64,000 nucleotides of DNA from Asticcacaulis machinosus. GTDB taxonomy: Bacteria > Pseudomonadota > Alphaproteobacteria > Caulobacterales > Caulobacteraceae. The notes beneath the pieces were generated by a model. That model was not told the origin of the DNA and made no database searches. It saw nothing but the letters and a program-made list of their open reading frames with translations. The position numbers and the translations under genes are program-made. This document shows positions 33,656-41,556 of the stretch, one piece after another; positions within the stretch are counted from its first letter, which is position 1; each line of letters starts with the position of its first letter. The DNA lies in assembly GCF_028550435.1 (NCBI RefSeq), contig NZ_JAQQKV010000001.1:620001-684000 (forward strand), read 5' to 3'.

Positions 33656-35491
33656 ATGGTTAAGCGCTCATCTGGTGCTATGCCTTTTATATTGTCCACG
33701 CCTTCGGCGTCCGACGCAGACATTCCGGTTTTTCGACCGGCTTTTGATCCACGCCCAAGCGCCAGTCTTTTAGGTGATGCCGGATCAAATGATGCGCTGG
33801 CCCGACTTGATTTTGCCGCCAACCGCTCCCGTCAGGTGCAGACCCTGACCTATCTAAAAGCCGCCCTCGTAGCGCTGAAGAAAGCGGATTGGCACGGCGG
33901 TGCAGAGCAGGCCATCAAGGCGCTTGAGGTCGATGAAAAAAGCGGCGAAGCCTGGCATGTGCTGGCCATCGCCCGTGAAAAAACAGGTGATATGGCCGGC
34001 GCGTTTGCCTGCTATGAAGCAGGCCTGAAGCTGTTGCCTGACAATATCCCGATCATTAATGATCTGGGCCGTCTGGCCGTGCGGATGGAACATCTTGATA
34101 TTGCGGAAAAGTTTTTCAATTTCGTGCTACGGCTCGATCCCGGCAATACCGAGGCGGCCAATAATCTGGCAACCACCCTGCGTGAGGCCAGCCGATACGA
34201 AGAGGCGATCGAAATTCTGCGCATCGCCATTACGCTTAACCCGCAAGACGCCCAATTATGGAATGCTCTGGGCACCGTCGTAAACACTCAGGGCGATGTC
34301 GACACCTCGATCATATTTTATCAGGAAGCCTTGAAATTCGATCCCAGGCACGTCCATGCGCTCTATAATCTGGGCAACGCCCTGGGGCTTTTGGGGCATT
34401 ATGAGGAGGCGCTGGAGCATCTGATGCGCGCCTTACCGCTGTTTGATGATCCGCTCAATTTATACACCTGCCGCCTGTCGATCGCCTTTATTAATGCCGT
34501 GCTCAATAATTTCGATGTGGCCTGGGACTACTACGATGCCCGGGTCAAAGACGGCACCACCGAAAAAATCGTCTTCCTGATCGACCGGCCCAAATGGACG
34601 CCCGATACCGATGTGGCGGGTAAGCATATCTTTGTGTCTGCCGAACAGGGGCTTGGGGATGAGGTGCTGTTTGCTTCGCTCCTGCCCGATCTGATCCGCG
34701 ATATCGGCCCCGAGGGCAAGCTGACCATTGCCGTTGAGCCACGCCTGGTCAGCCTGTTTGCGCGCTCATTCCCAAATGCCACCGTCATTAAACATCACAC
34801 CACCAAGCACAAAGGCCGGGTGGTGCGCCTGTTCCCCGACCTGACCGACGCGGACAGTATCGATGGCTGGGCGATGATGGGCGATTTGCTTAAGCGCTAT
34901 CGCCGGTCACTGGATGATTTCCCGGCAGCCAATATTTTCCTGACGCCTGATCCGGATCGCGTTGCCTACTGGCAGGCGGAACTGGCAAAGCTGGGGACAG
35001 GCCCCAAGGCGGGTATCTTGTGGAAATCATTAATTAAACACTCCCGCCGCGATCGCTACTATTCGCCGTTTGAGGCCTGGAAAGAGGTCATCGCCACCGA
35101 AGGCGTTCACTTCGTCAATCTGCAATACGGCGATGTCACCGCTGAACTGGCTGAAGCCGAAGCGGCGGGCTTACGCATCTGGAACCCGCCAGGCATAGAC
35201 CTTAAGCAGGATCTCGACGATCTGTGCGCCTTGTGTTGCGCACTTGATACCGTCATGGGCCCCTCCAACGCCACCAGCAATATCGCCGCCGCCGCAGGGG
35301 CCACCATCTGGATGTCTGTGCCGTTCAAAAGTGCCTGGCTGTGCCTCGGCACCGACCATTATCCGTTCTATCCGACCGCCCGTGTGTTTGCGCCCGCCGT
35401 ACTCAATGACTGGGGAGATGCGCTGGGTCAGATGAAACAGGCCCTTACATGTGACCTGATCCCGGCCAAGGCACATATTCAGCCCCTATGA
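33656..35491 (+). CDS. TPR-glycosyltransferase, FlmG-like (first copy)
   Basis: A 611-residue modular protein. TPR repeats fill about residues 60-270 (for example EAWHVLAIAREKTGDMAGAF, NTEAANNLATTLREASRYEE and HVHALYNLGNALGLLGHYEE). A GT-B type domain follows, with FVSAEQGLGDEVLFASLLPD, ILWKSLIKHSRRDRYYSPFE and the nucleotide-sugar part MGPSNATSNIAAAAG. This matches Caulobacter FlmG, whose TPR part binds flagellins and whose enzyme part adds pseudaminic-acid-type sugars. The start at 33656 has GCGGAG six bases upstream; a longer frame from 33578 would pass through the dyad. It overlaps the second copy by four bases. Confidence 0.83.
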   Translation: MVKRSSGAMPFILSTPSASDADIPVFRPAFDPRPSASLLGDAGSNDALARLDFAANRSRQVQTLTYLKAALVALKKADWHGGAEQAIKALEVDEKSGEAWHVLAIAREKTGDMAGAFACYEAGLKLLPDNIPIINDLGRLAVRMEHLDIAEKFFNFVLRLDPGNTEAANNLATTLREASRYEEAIEILRIAITLNPQDAQLWNALGTVVNTQGDVDTSIIFYQEALKFDPRHVHALYNLGNALGLLGHYEEALEHLMRALPLFDDPLNLYTCRLSIAFINAVLNNFDVAWDYYDARVKDGTTEKIVFLIDRPKWTPDTDVAGKHIFVSAEQGLGDEVLFASLLPDLIRDIGPEGKLTIAVEPRLVSLFARSFPNATVIKHHTTKHKGRVVRLFPDLTDADSIDGWAMMGDLLKRYRRSLDDFPAANIFLTPDPDRVAYWQAELAKLGTGPKAGILWKSLIKHSRRDRYYSPFEAWKEVIATEGVHFVNLQYGDVTAELAEAEAAGLRIWNPPGIDLKQDLDDLCALCCALDTVMGPSNATSNIAAAAGATIWMSVPFKSAWLCLGTDHYPFYPTARVFAPAVLNDWGDALGQMKQALTCDLIPAKAHIQPL

Positions 35492-37125
35492 TACCCGATC
35501 CGCTAACCGACAGCATCGCCACCGGAGATTGGCCCAAGGTCGAGGCACTGGCGCGGGTACGTCTGTCACTAAAGCCCGACGATACCGAGGCGCGGCGTTA
35601 TCTGGCGCTAGCACTGGAGCGGCAGAACCGCCTGCCCGAAGCCTTTGGTACCTATCAGGCGTTGCTGGCGCACCTGCCGTCACCACCGCCGTCTGATATT
35701 GTGCATGATCTGGCGCGGCTGGCCTTTCGGCTGGACCACATGGACATGGCTGAAAAGCTGTACCGCTTTGTGGTACACGCCGAACCGGATAATGTCGCCG
35801 CGATCGCCGGTCTGGCCGCCAGCCAGCGCCAGCAGATGAAATATGACGCGGCTATCGATGGCCTTAAAATCGCGCTCGATGCCCACCCTGAAACCAGCGA
35901 ACTGTGGAATGTGCTGGGTACGGTTGTGAATGCGAAGAACGATCCGCAGACGGCCCTGACCTTTTTCGATGAGGCTCTGCGCCTTGATGCGGACAATCAT
36001 CAGGCCCGTTTCCACAGAGGCATTGCCCATGCCGAACTTGGCGATTTCAACAGCAGTCTGAATGATCTGTTTGCCTGTATCGACGGCTTTTCCGATCCAT
36101 CCAATATCGCCAGCGTGCGCCTGACGACCGCTCAGATTGCCCTGTGTGCCGGAAAAACCGATATCGCCTGGCCACTATATGAAGCCCGCCACAAAACCGG
36201 CACGGCGATGGAGGTTCATTACCCGTTTACCGCGCCGCGCTGGCAAACCGGCCAGCCTCTGGCGGGTCAGCGTCTGTTTGTGTCGGCGGAACAGGGACTG
36301 GGTGATGAAATCCTGTTTGGCACGCTTATCCCTGATGTTATTCGCGATCTGGGTGATGAGGCCTTGCTCAGTCTGGGGGTCGAACCGCGCCTTCGCAGCT
36401 TATTTGCGCGCTCCTTCCCAAAAGCTCATGTCTATGCCCACCGCACCCGCCGCGAAGATGGCCGCATCAGCCGCCAGTTTGACGATTTCATTGAAGCCCA
36501 AACGCCGATCGACCAATGGGCGCTTATGGCGGATTTTTGTGCGACTTACCGCCCCACTCCGGCTCAGTTTCCAGCACATAACGCCTATCTGAAGGCCGAT
36601 CCAGCAAGGGTCAGCCATTGGCAAAACTGGCTAAACCGTCTCGACGACCGCCCCAAGGTCGGCATTTTGTGGAAAAGCTTAAAGACCGACATCATCCGCG
36701 AACGCTATTACTCGCCGTTCGATGACTGGGAAATTCTGCTGCGGCGAGAGGATATTACCGTCATTTCCCTGCAATACGGCGATGCCCGTGCCGAACTGGA
36801 CGCGGCCGCCGCCCGCGGGCTCCAGATCATCACGCCGCCCGATATCGACCTTAAGGACGATCTGGATGATCTGTGCGCGCTCACCTGTGCCCTTGATCTG
36901 ACCCTGGGGCCGGCCAATGCCACGACCAATATCGCCGCCGCCGCCGGGGCCCGAACATGGATCATCACCTCGCCCAACAACTGGGTTCAGATGGGTGAGC
37001 GCCACTATCCGTGGTATCCGGCTGCCACCGCCTTTATGCCGCATGACCTAAGTTCATGGGATGAGGTTATGGGCCGCGTTGATCAGGCCCTGACCAACCT
37101 CATTAGTGGGCCATATAGAGATTAA
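35488..37125 (+). CDS. TPR-glycosyltransferase, FlmG-like (second copy)
   Basis: A 545-residue paralogue that starts inside the stop of the first copy (ATGA), so it is translationally coupled. It has the same order: TPR repeats (about residues 15-200, such as WNVLGTVVNAKNDPQTALTF), then the GT domain with FVSAEQGLGDEILFGTLIPD, ILWKSLKTDIIRERYYSPFD and LGPANATTNIAAAAG. The domains align throughout, so this is a tandem duplication. It lacks about 60 N-terminal residues of copy one. It may act on another flagellin or add another sugar. Its 3' end overlaps the convergent stress-protein gene by 23 bases. Confidence 0.82.
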   Translation: MIPDPLTDSIATGDWPKVEALARVRLSLKPDDTEARRYLALALERQNRLPEAFGTYQALLAHLPSPPPSDIVHDLARLAFRLDHMDMAEKLYRFVVHAEPDNVAAIAGLAASQRQQMKYDAAIDGLKIALDAHPETSELWNVLGTVVNAKNDPQTALTFFDEALRLDADNHQARFHRGIAHAELGDFNSSLNDLFACIDGFSDPSNIASVRLTTAQIALCAGKTDIAWPLYEARHKTGTAMEVHYPFTAPRWQTGQPLAGQRLFVSAEQGLGDEILFGTLIPDVIRDLGDEALLSLGVEPRLRSLFARSFPKAHVYAHRTRREDGRISRQFDDFIEAQTPIDQWALMADFCATYRPTPAQFPAHNAYLKADPARVSHWQNWLNRLDDRPKVGILWKSLKTDIIRERYYSPFDDWEILLRREDITVISLQYGDARAELDAAAARGLQIITPPDIDLKDDLDDLCALTCALDLTLGPANATTNIAAAAGARTWIITSPNNWVQMGERHYPWYPAATAFMPHDLSSWDEVMGRVDQALTNLISGPYRD

Positions 37126-37936
37126 GCGTTGTGTTCTGCAACAGCGCGCGGGTCGTGCCGCCAAAGGCAAATTCGCGCAGGCGTGAATGGCCAAACGCAC
37201 CCGCCACCATAAACGCCGCATTATGGCGGACATTGGCGTCAACCAGCGCGCCGACAACATCACCGCCCTTAGGCAGAACTTCAACCTCAGCCGTAATGCC
37301 GTGCGCGGCGTAATAATTGGCCAGACGGTTCAAATCGACCGGACGATCCCCGATCGGGGCGCCAATGATCACAACCTTACCGGCCTTTTTCAGCAGCGGC
37401 ACCGCTCGGCGGGCGGCGCGCGACGATGGCTCCTTACCATCCCACGCCACAATTGCCGTACCCGAAAGATTCAGAGCCTGACGGGCGATGAACACGCCGG
37501 TGCGCTCTTCCATCAGGACCTGCGTAAAGGCCTCAGCCAATAGCCCCTGCCCTTTAGCGCTATCGGCACCGAACACCATCAGATCCGACAAGCGCGTCTC
37601 ACAGGCCAGATCCTGCCACACCGGCGACTTCAGGCTGTAAAATGACTTGGCGGTATAATCGAGGGCCGCAAACTGCGCGCGCGCCAAAGCTTCGGATTCC
37701 TCTGCCACCGACTTCAGGCTTTCCATAGCCGTAACCTGCACCGTGCCCATAAAGCCTTCGCCCAGCCACGGGGCGAGTTCGGCCGGATCGGGCGGCGCAA
37801 ACAGGGTATTTAACTGTGCATCAAAGGATTTCGCGATCTCAAGCCCCACCTCAAGCGGTACACGTTCGGCTTCTGCGCCGGACAAGAGCACGCTGATACG
37901 GGCCCAGCCTGAGTGACCTGTGTTGGCATTTGTCAT
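37103..37936 (-). CDS. Universal stress protein (UspA family), two-domain form
   Basis: A 277-residue protein, about twice a single Usp domain. The C-terminal half has the nucleotide-binding signature of Usp proteins (GAFGHSRLREFAFGGTT, G-x2-G-x9-G-G-T). The N-terminal half is more diverged and has no such motif. AAAGGAG precedes the ATG. Usp proteins help cells survive growth arrest; what this one senses is unknown. It stands alone, convergent with the glycosyltransferases. Confidence 0.87.
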   Translation of the reverse strand: MTNANTGHSGWARISVLLSGAEAERVPLEVGLEIAKSFDAQLNTLFAPPDPAELAPWLGEGFMGTVQVTAMESLKSVAEESEALARAQFAALDYTAKSFYSLKSPVWQDLACETRLSDLMVFGADSAKGQGLLAEAFTQVLMEERTGVFIARQALNLSGTAIVAWDGKEPSSRAARRAVPLLKKAGKVVIIGAPIGDRPVDLNRLANYYAAHGITAEVEVLPKGGDVVGALVDANVRHNAAFMVAGAFGHSRLREFAFGGTTRALLQNTTLNLYMAH

Positions 37937-38062
37937 AGCAAACTCCTTTTATGTGCACAGTTTCAACTTTATGCTCCGATTATAAACCTTTAGCCCTAAA
38001 AAGGCGATGCGACAGTTTCACCCCATATACCGATTTCCCCGAACACGTCTCTGCACCTTGAC

Positions 38063-38680
38063 ATGACCAAGAACCGAAAAACCGCTACAAAATTACCGCC
38101 GCGGGCATGGCAGCGCATGTTGTCCGGCCGCCGGCTCGACCTGCTCGATCCGGCGGCCATTGATATTGAGATCGAAGATATAGCACTGGGCCTGGCGCGG
38201 GTTGCGCGCTGGAACGGTCAGACTTTAGGCGATCATGGTTTCAGCGTCGCCCAACACAGCCTGATTGTCGAAGATATCTGCGCCCATATCGTGCCGGATC
38301 TTGAGGCCAAATGGCGGCTGATGGCCCTGCTGCACGATGCGCCGGAATACGTCATCGGCGACATGATATCGCCGTTCAAAGCGGCCCTCGGTTTTGACTA
38401 CCGCCGTTTTGAAGACCATCTGGAGCAGGCCATTCACATCCGTTTTGGACTGCCCGCCCTGATGCCCAAGGAGATCAAGGTCTTGATCAAACAGGCCGAC
38501 CATGCCTGCGCCTATTATGAGGCCACGCAACTGGTCGGGTTTACACCTGATGAGGCGCGAACCTTTTTCGGCCACCCGCCGGAGGGGTATGATCTGGCCT
38601 TACATCCCTGGGACAGCCTGACGGCCAAAACCCGTTTCATTGACAGGTTCAACCAGCTTAGTGCTATGCTGAACGCCTGA
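38063..38680 (+). CDS. HD-domain phosphohydrolase
   Basis: A 205-residue metal-dependent hydrolase. The HD motif is visible as SVAQHSLIVEDI, LLHDAPEYVIGDMISPFKAA and a later Asp in IKQADHACAYYEA. The form resembles YfbR-type 5'-nucleotidases, but the substrate is not shown by sequence. It is followed after 22 bases by an NrtR-like regulator, so the pair may belong to nucleotide or NAD metabolism. That link is inference. Confidence 0.85.
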   Translation: MTKNRKTATKLPPRAWQRMLSGRRLDLLDPAAIDIEIEDIALGLARVARWNGQTLGDHGFSVAQHSLIVEDICAHIVPDLEAKWRLMALLHDAPEYVIGDMISPFKAALGFDYRRFEDHLEQAIHIRFGLPALMPKEIKVLIKQADHACAYYEATQLVGFTPDEARTFFGHPPEGYDLALHPWDSLTAKTRFIDRFNQLSAMLNA

Positions 38681-38702
38681 TGGGGCAAACTACGGATCGC
38701 AC

Positions 38703-39668
38703 TTGTCGCTTGTAATCGAACTCTCCGCCGTTGTCGTGACCATTCGGGACCATCAGGCCTATGTCCTGTGTTTGCCCTATGACGGCCTGCGTAACGACGG
38801 GCCGCAACTGGCGCTACCGTCGGGGCCGTTTCTGCCCCATAATCACCGCACCTTTGATCTGGCGCTGCGGGCTTTTGTGACGGAACAGACCGGCTTTACG
38901 ATCGGCTATGTCGAGCAGCTCTATACCTTTGGCGATGATGGCCGCTACGCTCCCGTCATTACCGAAGGTCACGCCGTCGCGGACCAACAGGCTGAGCGAA
39001 TTATATCGCTCGGCTATCTGGCCCTGACGCCGGATAAGGCCTTTCATACAGGCCTCAAAACCGAATGGGTGGCGTTTAACGAACTCTTCCCGTGGGAAGA
39101 CTGGCGCGAAGGGCCGCCCGCGTGCCTCAGCCGGTTAAAACCAGCGCTTGATCAATGGGCGGCCAGCGCCCCGGCTTCGGAACAGGCTGTGCGGCAAATC
39201 CGCATTCAGACCCTGTTTCCCGCCGGTTTCGATCACTGGAACGAAGAACGCGTGCTTGATCGTTATGAATTGCTGTACGACGCCGGCCTGATCCCCGAAG
39301 CCCACCGCCATCAGGGCAAGGCGCCTGACCCGCGCACTGGCGGTCATGAGATGATGTCGGATCATCGCCGCATCATCGCCACCGGACTGTCACGTCTGCG
39401 TGGCAAGATCAAATATCGCCCGGTGATTTTTGAACTGATGCCGGAGCGATTTACGCTGCTGGAGTTGCAGCGCGCACTTGAGGCCATTACCGGCCTCAAC
39501 CTGCATAAACAGAATTTCCGGCGCGCACTGGAACGCACCGGCTTTGTCACGCCGCTTGGGGTCTATAAGGATGATACCGGCGGACGACCGGCCGAGCTTT
39601 ACAGCTATAACCGCGAACAGTTCCGCTTCAGTCCGTCTCAGGGCCTGAGCCTGCCGACCTTACGCTAA
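38703..39668 (+). CDS. NrtR-like regulator (degenerate Nudix plus winged helix)
   Basis: A 321-residue protein with a Nudix-like fold in the first half and a winged-helix DNA-binding part in the second (YRPVIFELMPERFTLLELQR and NFRRALERTGFVTPLG). This architecture is that of NrtR regulators, which sense ADP-ribose-type ligands and control NAD genes. The Nudix box is broken (GPFLPHNHRTFDLALRAFVT), lacking the catalytic Glu pattern, so it is more likely a sensor than an enzyme. The start is a TTG at 38703; no ATG is available nearby in frame. Confidence 0.82.
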   Translation: MSLVIELSAVVVTIRDHQAYVLCLPYDGLRNDGPQLALPSGPFLPHNHRTFDLALRAFVTEQTGFTIGYVEQLYTFGDDGRYAPVITEGHAVADQQAERIISLGYLALTPDKAFHTGLKTEWVAFNELFPWEDWREGPPACLSRLKPALDQWAASAPASEQAVRQIRIQTLFPAGFDHWNEERVLDRYELLYDAGLIPEAHRHQGKAPDPRTGGHEMMSDHRRIIATGLSRLRGKIKYRPVIFELMPERFTLLELQRALEAITGLNLHKQNFRRALERTGFVTPLGVYKDDTGGRPAELYSYNREQFRFSPSQGLSLPTLR

Positions 39669-39702
39669 CTTTGTTGCTTATGATCTTTTAAGAATAAAAG
39701 TA

Positions 39703-39736
39703 AAATCGGGCACAGAGCCGCCTCAAACCCGATTTT
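39703..39736 (+). terminator. Intrinsic terminator of the NrtR-like gene
   Basis: Arms AAATCGGG and CCCGATTT enclose a 17-base loop and are followed by TTCGTATCTTTT. It lies 35 bases after the stop. Confidence 0.72.
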
Positions 39737-39748
39737 TCGTATCTTTTC

Positions 39749-39789
39749 CCGTAAAAAGTACACTGAGCGCAGCGAAGGACTTTTTACGG
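39749..39789. repeat. Inverted repeat, probable minus-strand terminator
   Basis: Perfect eleven-base arms CCGTAAAAAGT and ACTTTTTACGG around a 19-base loop (CACTGAGCGCAGCGAAGG inside). It lies seven bases from the end of the gene at 39797 and may end that operon from the right. The T runs are inside the arms, which is unusual for a terminator. Confidence 0.55.
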
Positions 39790-39796
39790 ATTTTCA

Positions 39797-40528
39797 TTAC
39801 GCTAGTTTCGCCAGACGCGATTGCTGTAAACGTGCAGCCTGCGCCATCCAGTTTTCACGCGCGATACGGTCGCCATTGTCGATCCGGTGAGCCAGCCACG
39901 CGACATTTTCCGGGGTCCAGCTTGCAACCTGCCAGAAGTGGTAAATCCCCAAGACATTCAGCGTCTTTTCCAGAGCCGGGCTGATACCGGAAATGATATG
40001 CAGGTCGTCAGCATGGCCCTGTGAGGTCGACAACCGCATAGGCTCAAGCCCCGTACCCGCCTGTACCACTGCCGCCTCAACACTATCCGGTGTCATAACC
40101 GCCAAAGTTGATACGGGAGTTGCGATTCTGGCGCGATCACTGCGATCTTCGTAAGCCACTTCGGTTTCTACGGCCACTTCCGGCACGCTGGTGGGTGAGG
40201 CCACCGGCGTAGAGACCTGTTGTTCAAACACTTGCGCGGCAGACGGGGCTTCAAACAAAGCCACAACCGGTGCGGCCGCCCGAACGGGTTCAGCCACAGG
40301 TTCTGCAACGATCTGCATTTCGGGCTCGGCCTTAGCCGGTGTTTCCCAGTCCCAGTTATGGGCCACAAACGGTTTTGCCACCGGCTGGGATTTTCCGGCT
40401 TTTTGGCCAGTTGTTTGACCGGTTTTTTGGGTGGCCTTATCCAAACCGCCCACCAGCCAGCCAATACCGCCCCCCAGCGCAAAACCGATGAGGCATAAGA
40501 CCGCCGCCTGCAACATCATGACCTGCAT
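39797..40528 (-). CDS. Membrane-anchored protein with helix-hairpin-helix end
   Basis: A 243-residue protein with an N-terminal membrane helix (VLCLIGFALGGGIGWLVGGL), a long Ala/Pro/Val-rich linker and a folded C-terminal domain (HIISGISPALEKTLNVLGIY, FWQVASWTPENVAWLAHRID). The C-terminal part is like the helix-hairpin-helix found in NADH dehydrogenase E-like and DUF4332 proteins. ATG 40528 has GGGGG five bases upstream; a GTG one codon earlier is also possible. It is the last gene of a three-gene unit with the microprotein and the protein at 40642. Function unknown. Confidence 0.72.
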   Translation of the reverse strand: MQVMMLQAAVLCLIGFALGGGIGWLVGGLDKATQKTGQTTGQKAGKSQPVAKPFVAHNWDWETPAKAEPEMQIVAEPVAEPVRAAAPVVALFEAPSAAQVFEQQVSTPVASPTSVPEVAVETEVAYEDRSDRARIATPVSTLAVMTPDSVEAAVVQAGTGLEPMRLSTSQGHADDLHIISGISPALEKTLNVLGIYHFWQVASWTPENVAWLAHRIDNGDRIARENWMAQAARLQQSRLAKLA

Positions 40529-40537
40529 CACATCCCC

Positions 40538-40630
40538 CTACCTGGCCTTACGCGCCAGAAAGCCGGTCAGGAAGCCGATCATGACGGCCCCCACGATAAA
40601 CCAGCGTAATTCCGAAATCAGATAAAGCAT
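40538..40630 (-). CDS. Membrane microprotein of 30 residues
   Basis: A short frame that encodes MLYLISELRWFIVGAVMIGF and then LTGFLARKAR: one hydrophobic helix with a basic end. A strong purine-rich site (GGGGGGGCGGGG) stands directly before the ATG. It sits between two membrane-anchored genes, with gaps of 9 and 11 bases, which supports it as a real gene in that operon. Such microproteins often bind larger membrane proteins; a partner among the neighbours is a guess. Confidence 0.6.
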   Translation of the reverse strand: MLYLISELRWFIVGAVMIGFLTGFLARKAR

Positions 40631-40641
40631 CCCCGCCCCCC

Positions 40642-41322
40642 CTAAGAATTGCCCGGCGACGTCACATCGTCACCGTGATAGTCGGTTGTCATGACCTTGC
40701 CCTTGTTCTGGCTGGGCGGCAAATCCTGCATATAGGCGGGCACAACAGGCTTTTTAGGGGCCGGGCCATAGGTATCCGTGGCCACATCCGCCGCCGACAC
40801 AGCCCTGTGGGCCGGATGAGGCGCGTCCTGTGTCACCACGGTCGCGACCCGTCCGGTCGCCGCCGGTAAGGCTTCGGTCGTCACCTCAGCCGCCGCTTCG
40901 TCAGTCGCAGTCATGACCGCCGGTGCATGATCGCGAACGGAGACCGGCGTCAGGGTTACCCGCGTCACCGGCCCGAATATCGGCCCGCCCTGCCCTTTCA
41001 GGCTTAAGCGCTGCGGCCCAACCTCAGGCAGATTAACATCGGTATAGTTACCCGGAAGACCGTTATCGAGGCTCATGACCACCGATTTGGCATCGCGCAG
41101 CCTCTGGCGACCATCGGGCGGTGTCGCCCCGTCTTTCAGTTTCAGGGTTACCGCCTGCCCGTCGACCACGGCATCGACATCATCAATACCCTCGGCCTTG
41201 AGCGCCTCGTCAACCTGCGTCCGGATACCGGTCTCAATCGCGATCAGCCGCTCACGCACGCCAAAAGCGCCCATGATACTCATGGCGATCAGCCCCAGCC
41301 CCCAGACCTTAAGTGATGACAT
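40642..41322 (-). CDS. Membrane-anchored protein with BON-like domain
   Basis: A 226-residue protein starting with a membrane helix (MSSLKVWGLGLIAMSIMGAF), then about 60 residues that look like a BON domain (IRTQVDEALKAEGIDDVDAV, VDGQAVTLKLKDG). The C-terminal half is Ala/Val/Pro-rich and probably disordered. BON domains bind membranes or peptidoglycan-associated partners. It is the first of the three-gene envelope unit. The BON assignment is from pattern only. Confidence 0.68.
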   Translation of the reverse strand: MSSLKVWGLGLIAMSIMGAFGVRERLIAIETGIRTQVDEALKAEGIDDVDAVVDGQAVTLKLKDGATPPDGRQRLRDAKSVVMSLDNGLPGNYTDVNLPEVGPQRLSLKGQGGPIFGPVTRVTLTPVSVRDHAPAVMTATDEAAAEVTTEALPAATGRVATVVTQDAPHPAHRAVSAADVATDTYGPAPKKPVVPAYMQDLPPSQNKGKVMTTDYHGDDVTSPGNS

Positions 41323-41487
41323 ATAACCCCCGTATTATGTCCGCGCGTCGTTAACCCTAATGATGTAGGGCCAAACCTGTGACAAAACAACTGACCTTTG
41401 CGGCAGGGATGCGTAATTTTCCAGACTTTACCCCAGCGGCGCGAACGTCTTTTGGCAGCTATGGTAAATGGGCCACGCAAAAAAGAA

Positions 41488-41552
41488 CTCCCCCTGTTGC
41501 AGGGGGAGCCTTCATTTGAGGCCCCCTCAAATGAATGAGGGGGTAAACTGTA
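41488..41552 (+). repeat. Composite inverted repeat, copy C
   Basis: Hairpin 1 has arms CTCCCCCTG and CAGGGGGAG around TTG. Hairpin 2 has eleven-base arms TTCATTTGAGG and CCTCAAATGAA around CCC. The tail is GAGGGGGTAAACTGTA. It shares hairpin 1 and the tail with copies A and B, but not hairpin 2. It lies just after the ppdK stop. Confidence 0.82.
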
Positions 41553-41556
41553 CTTT

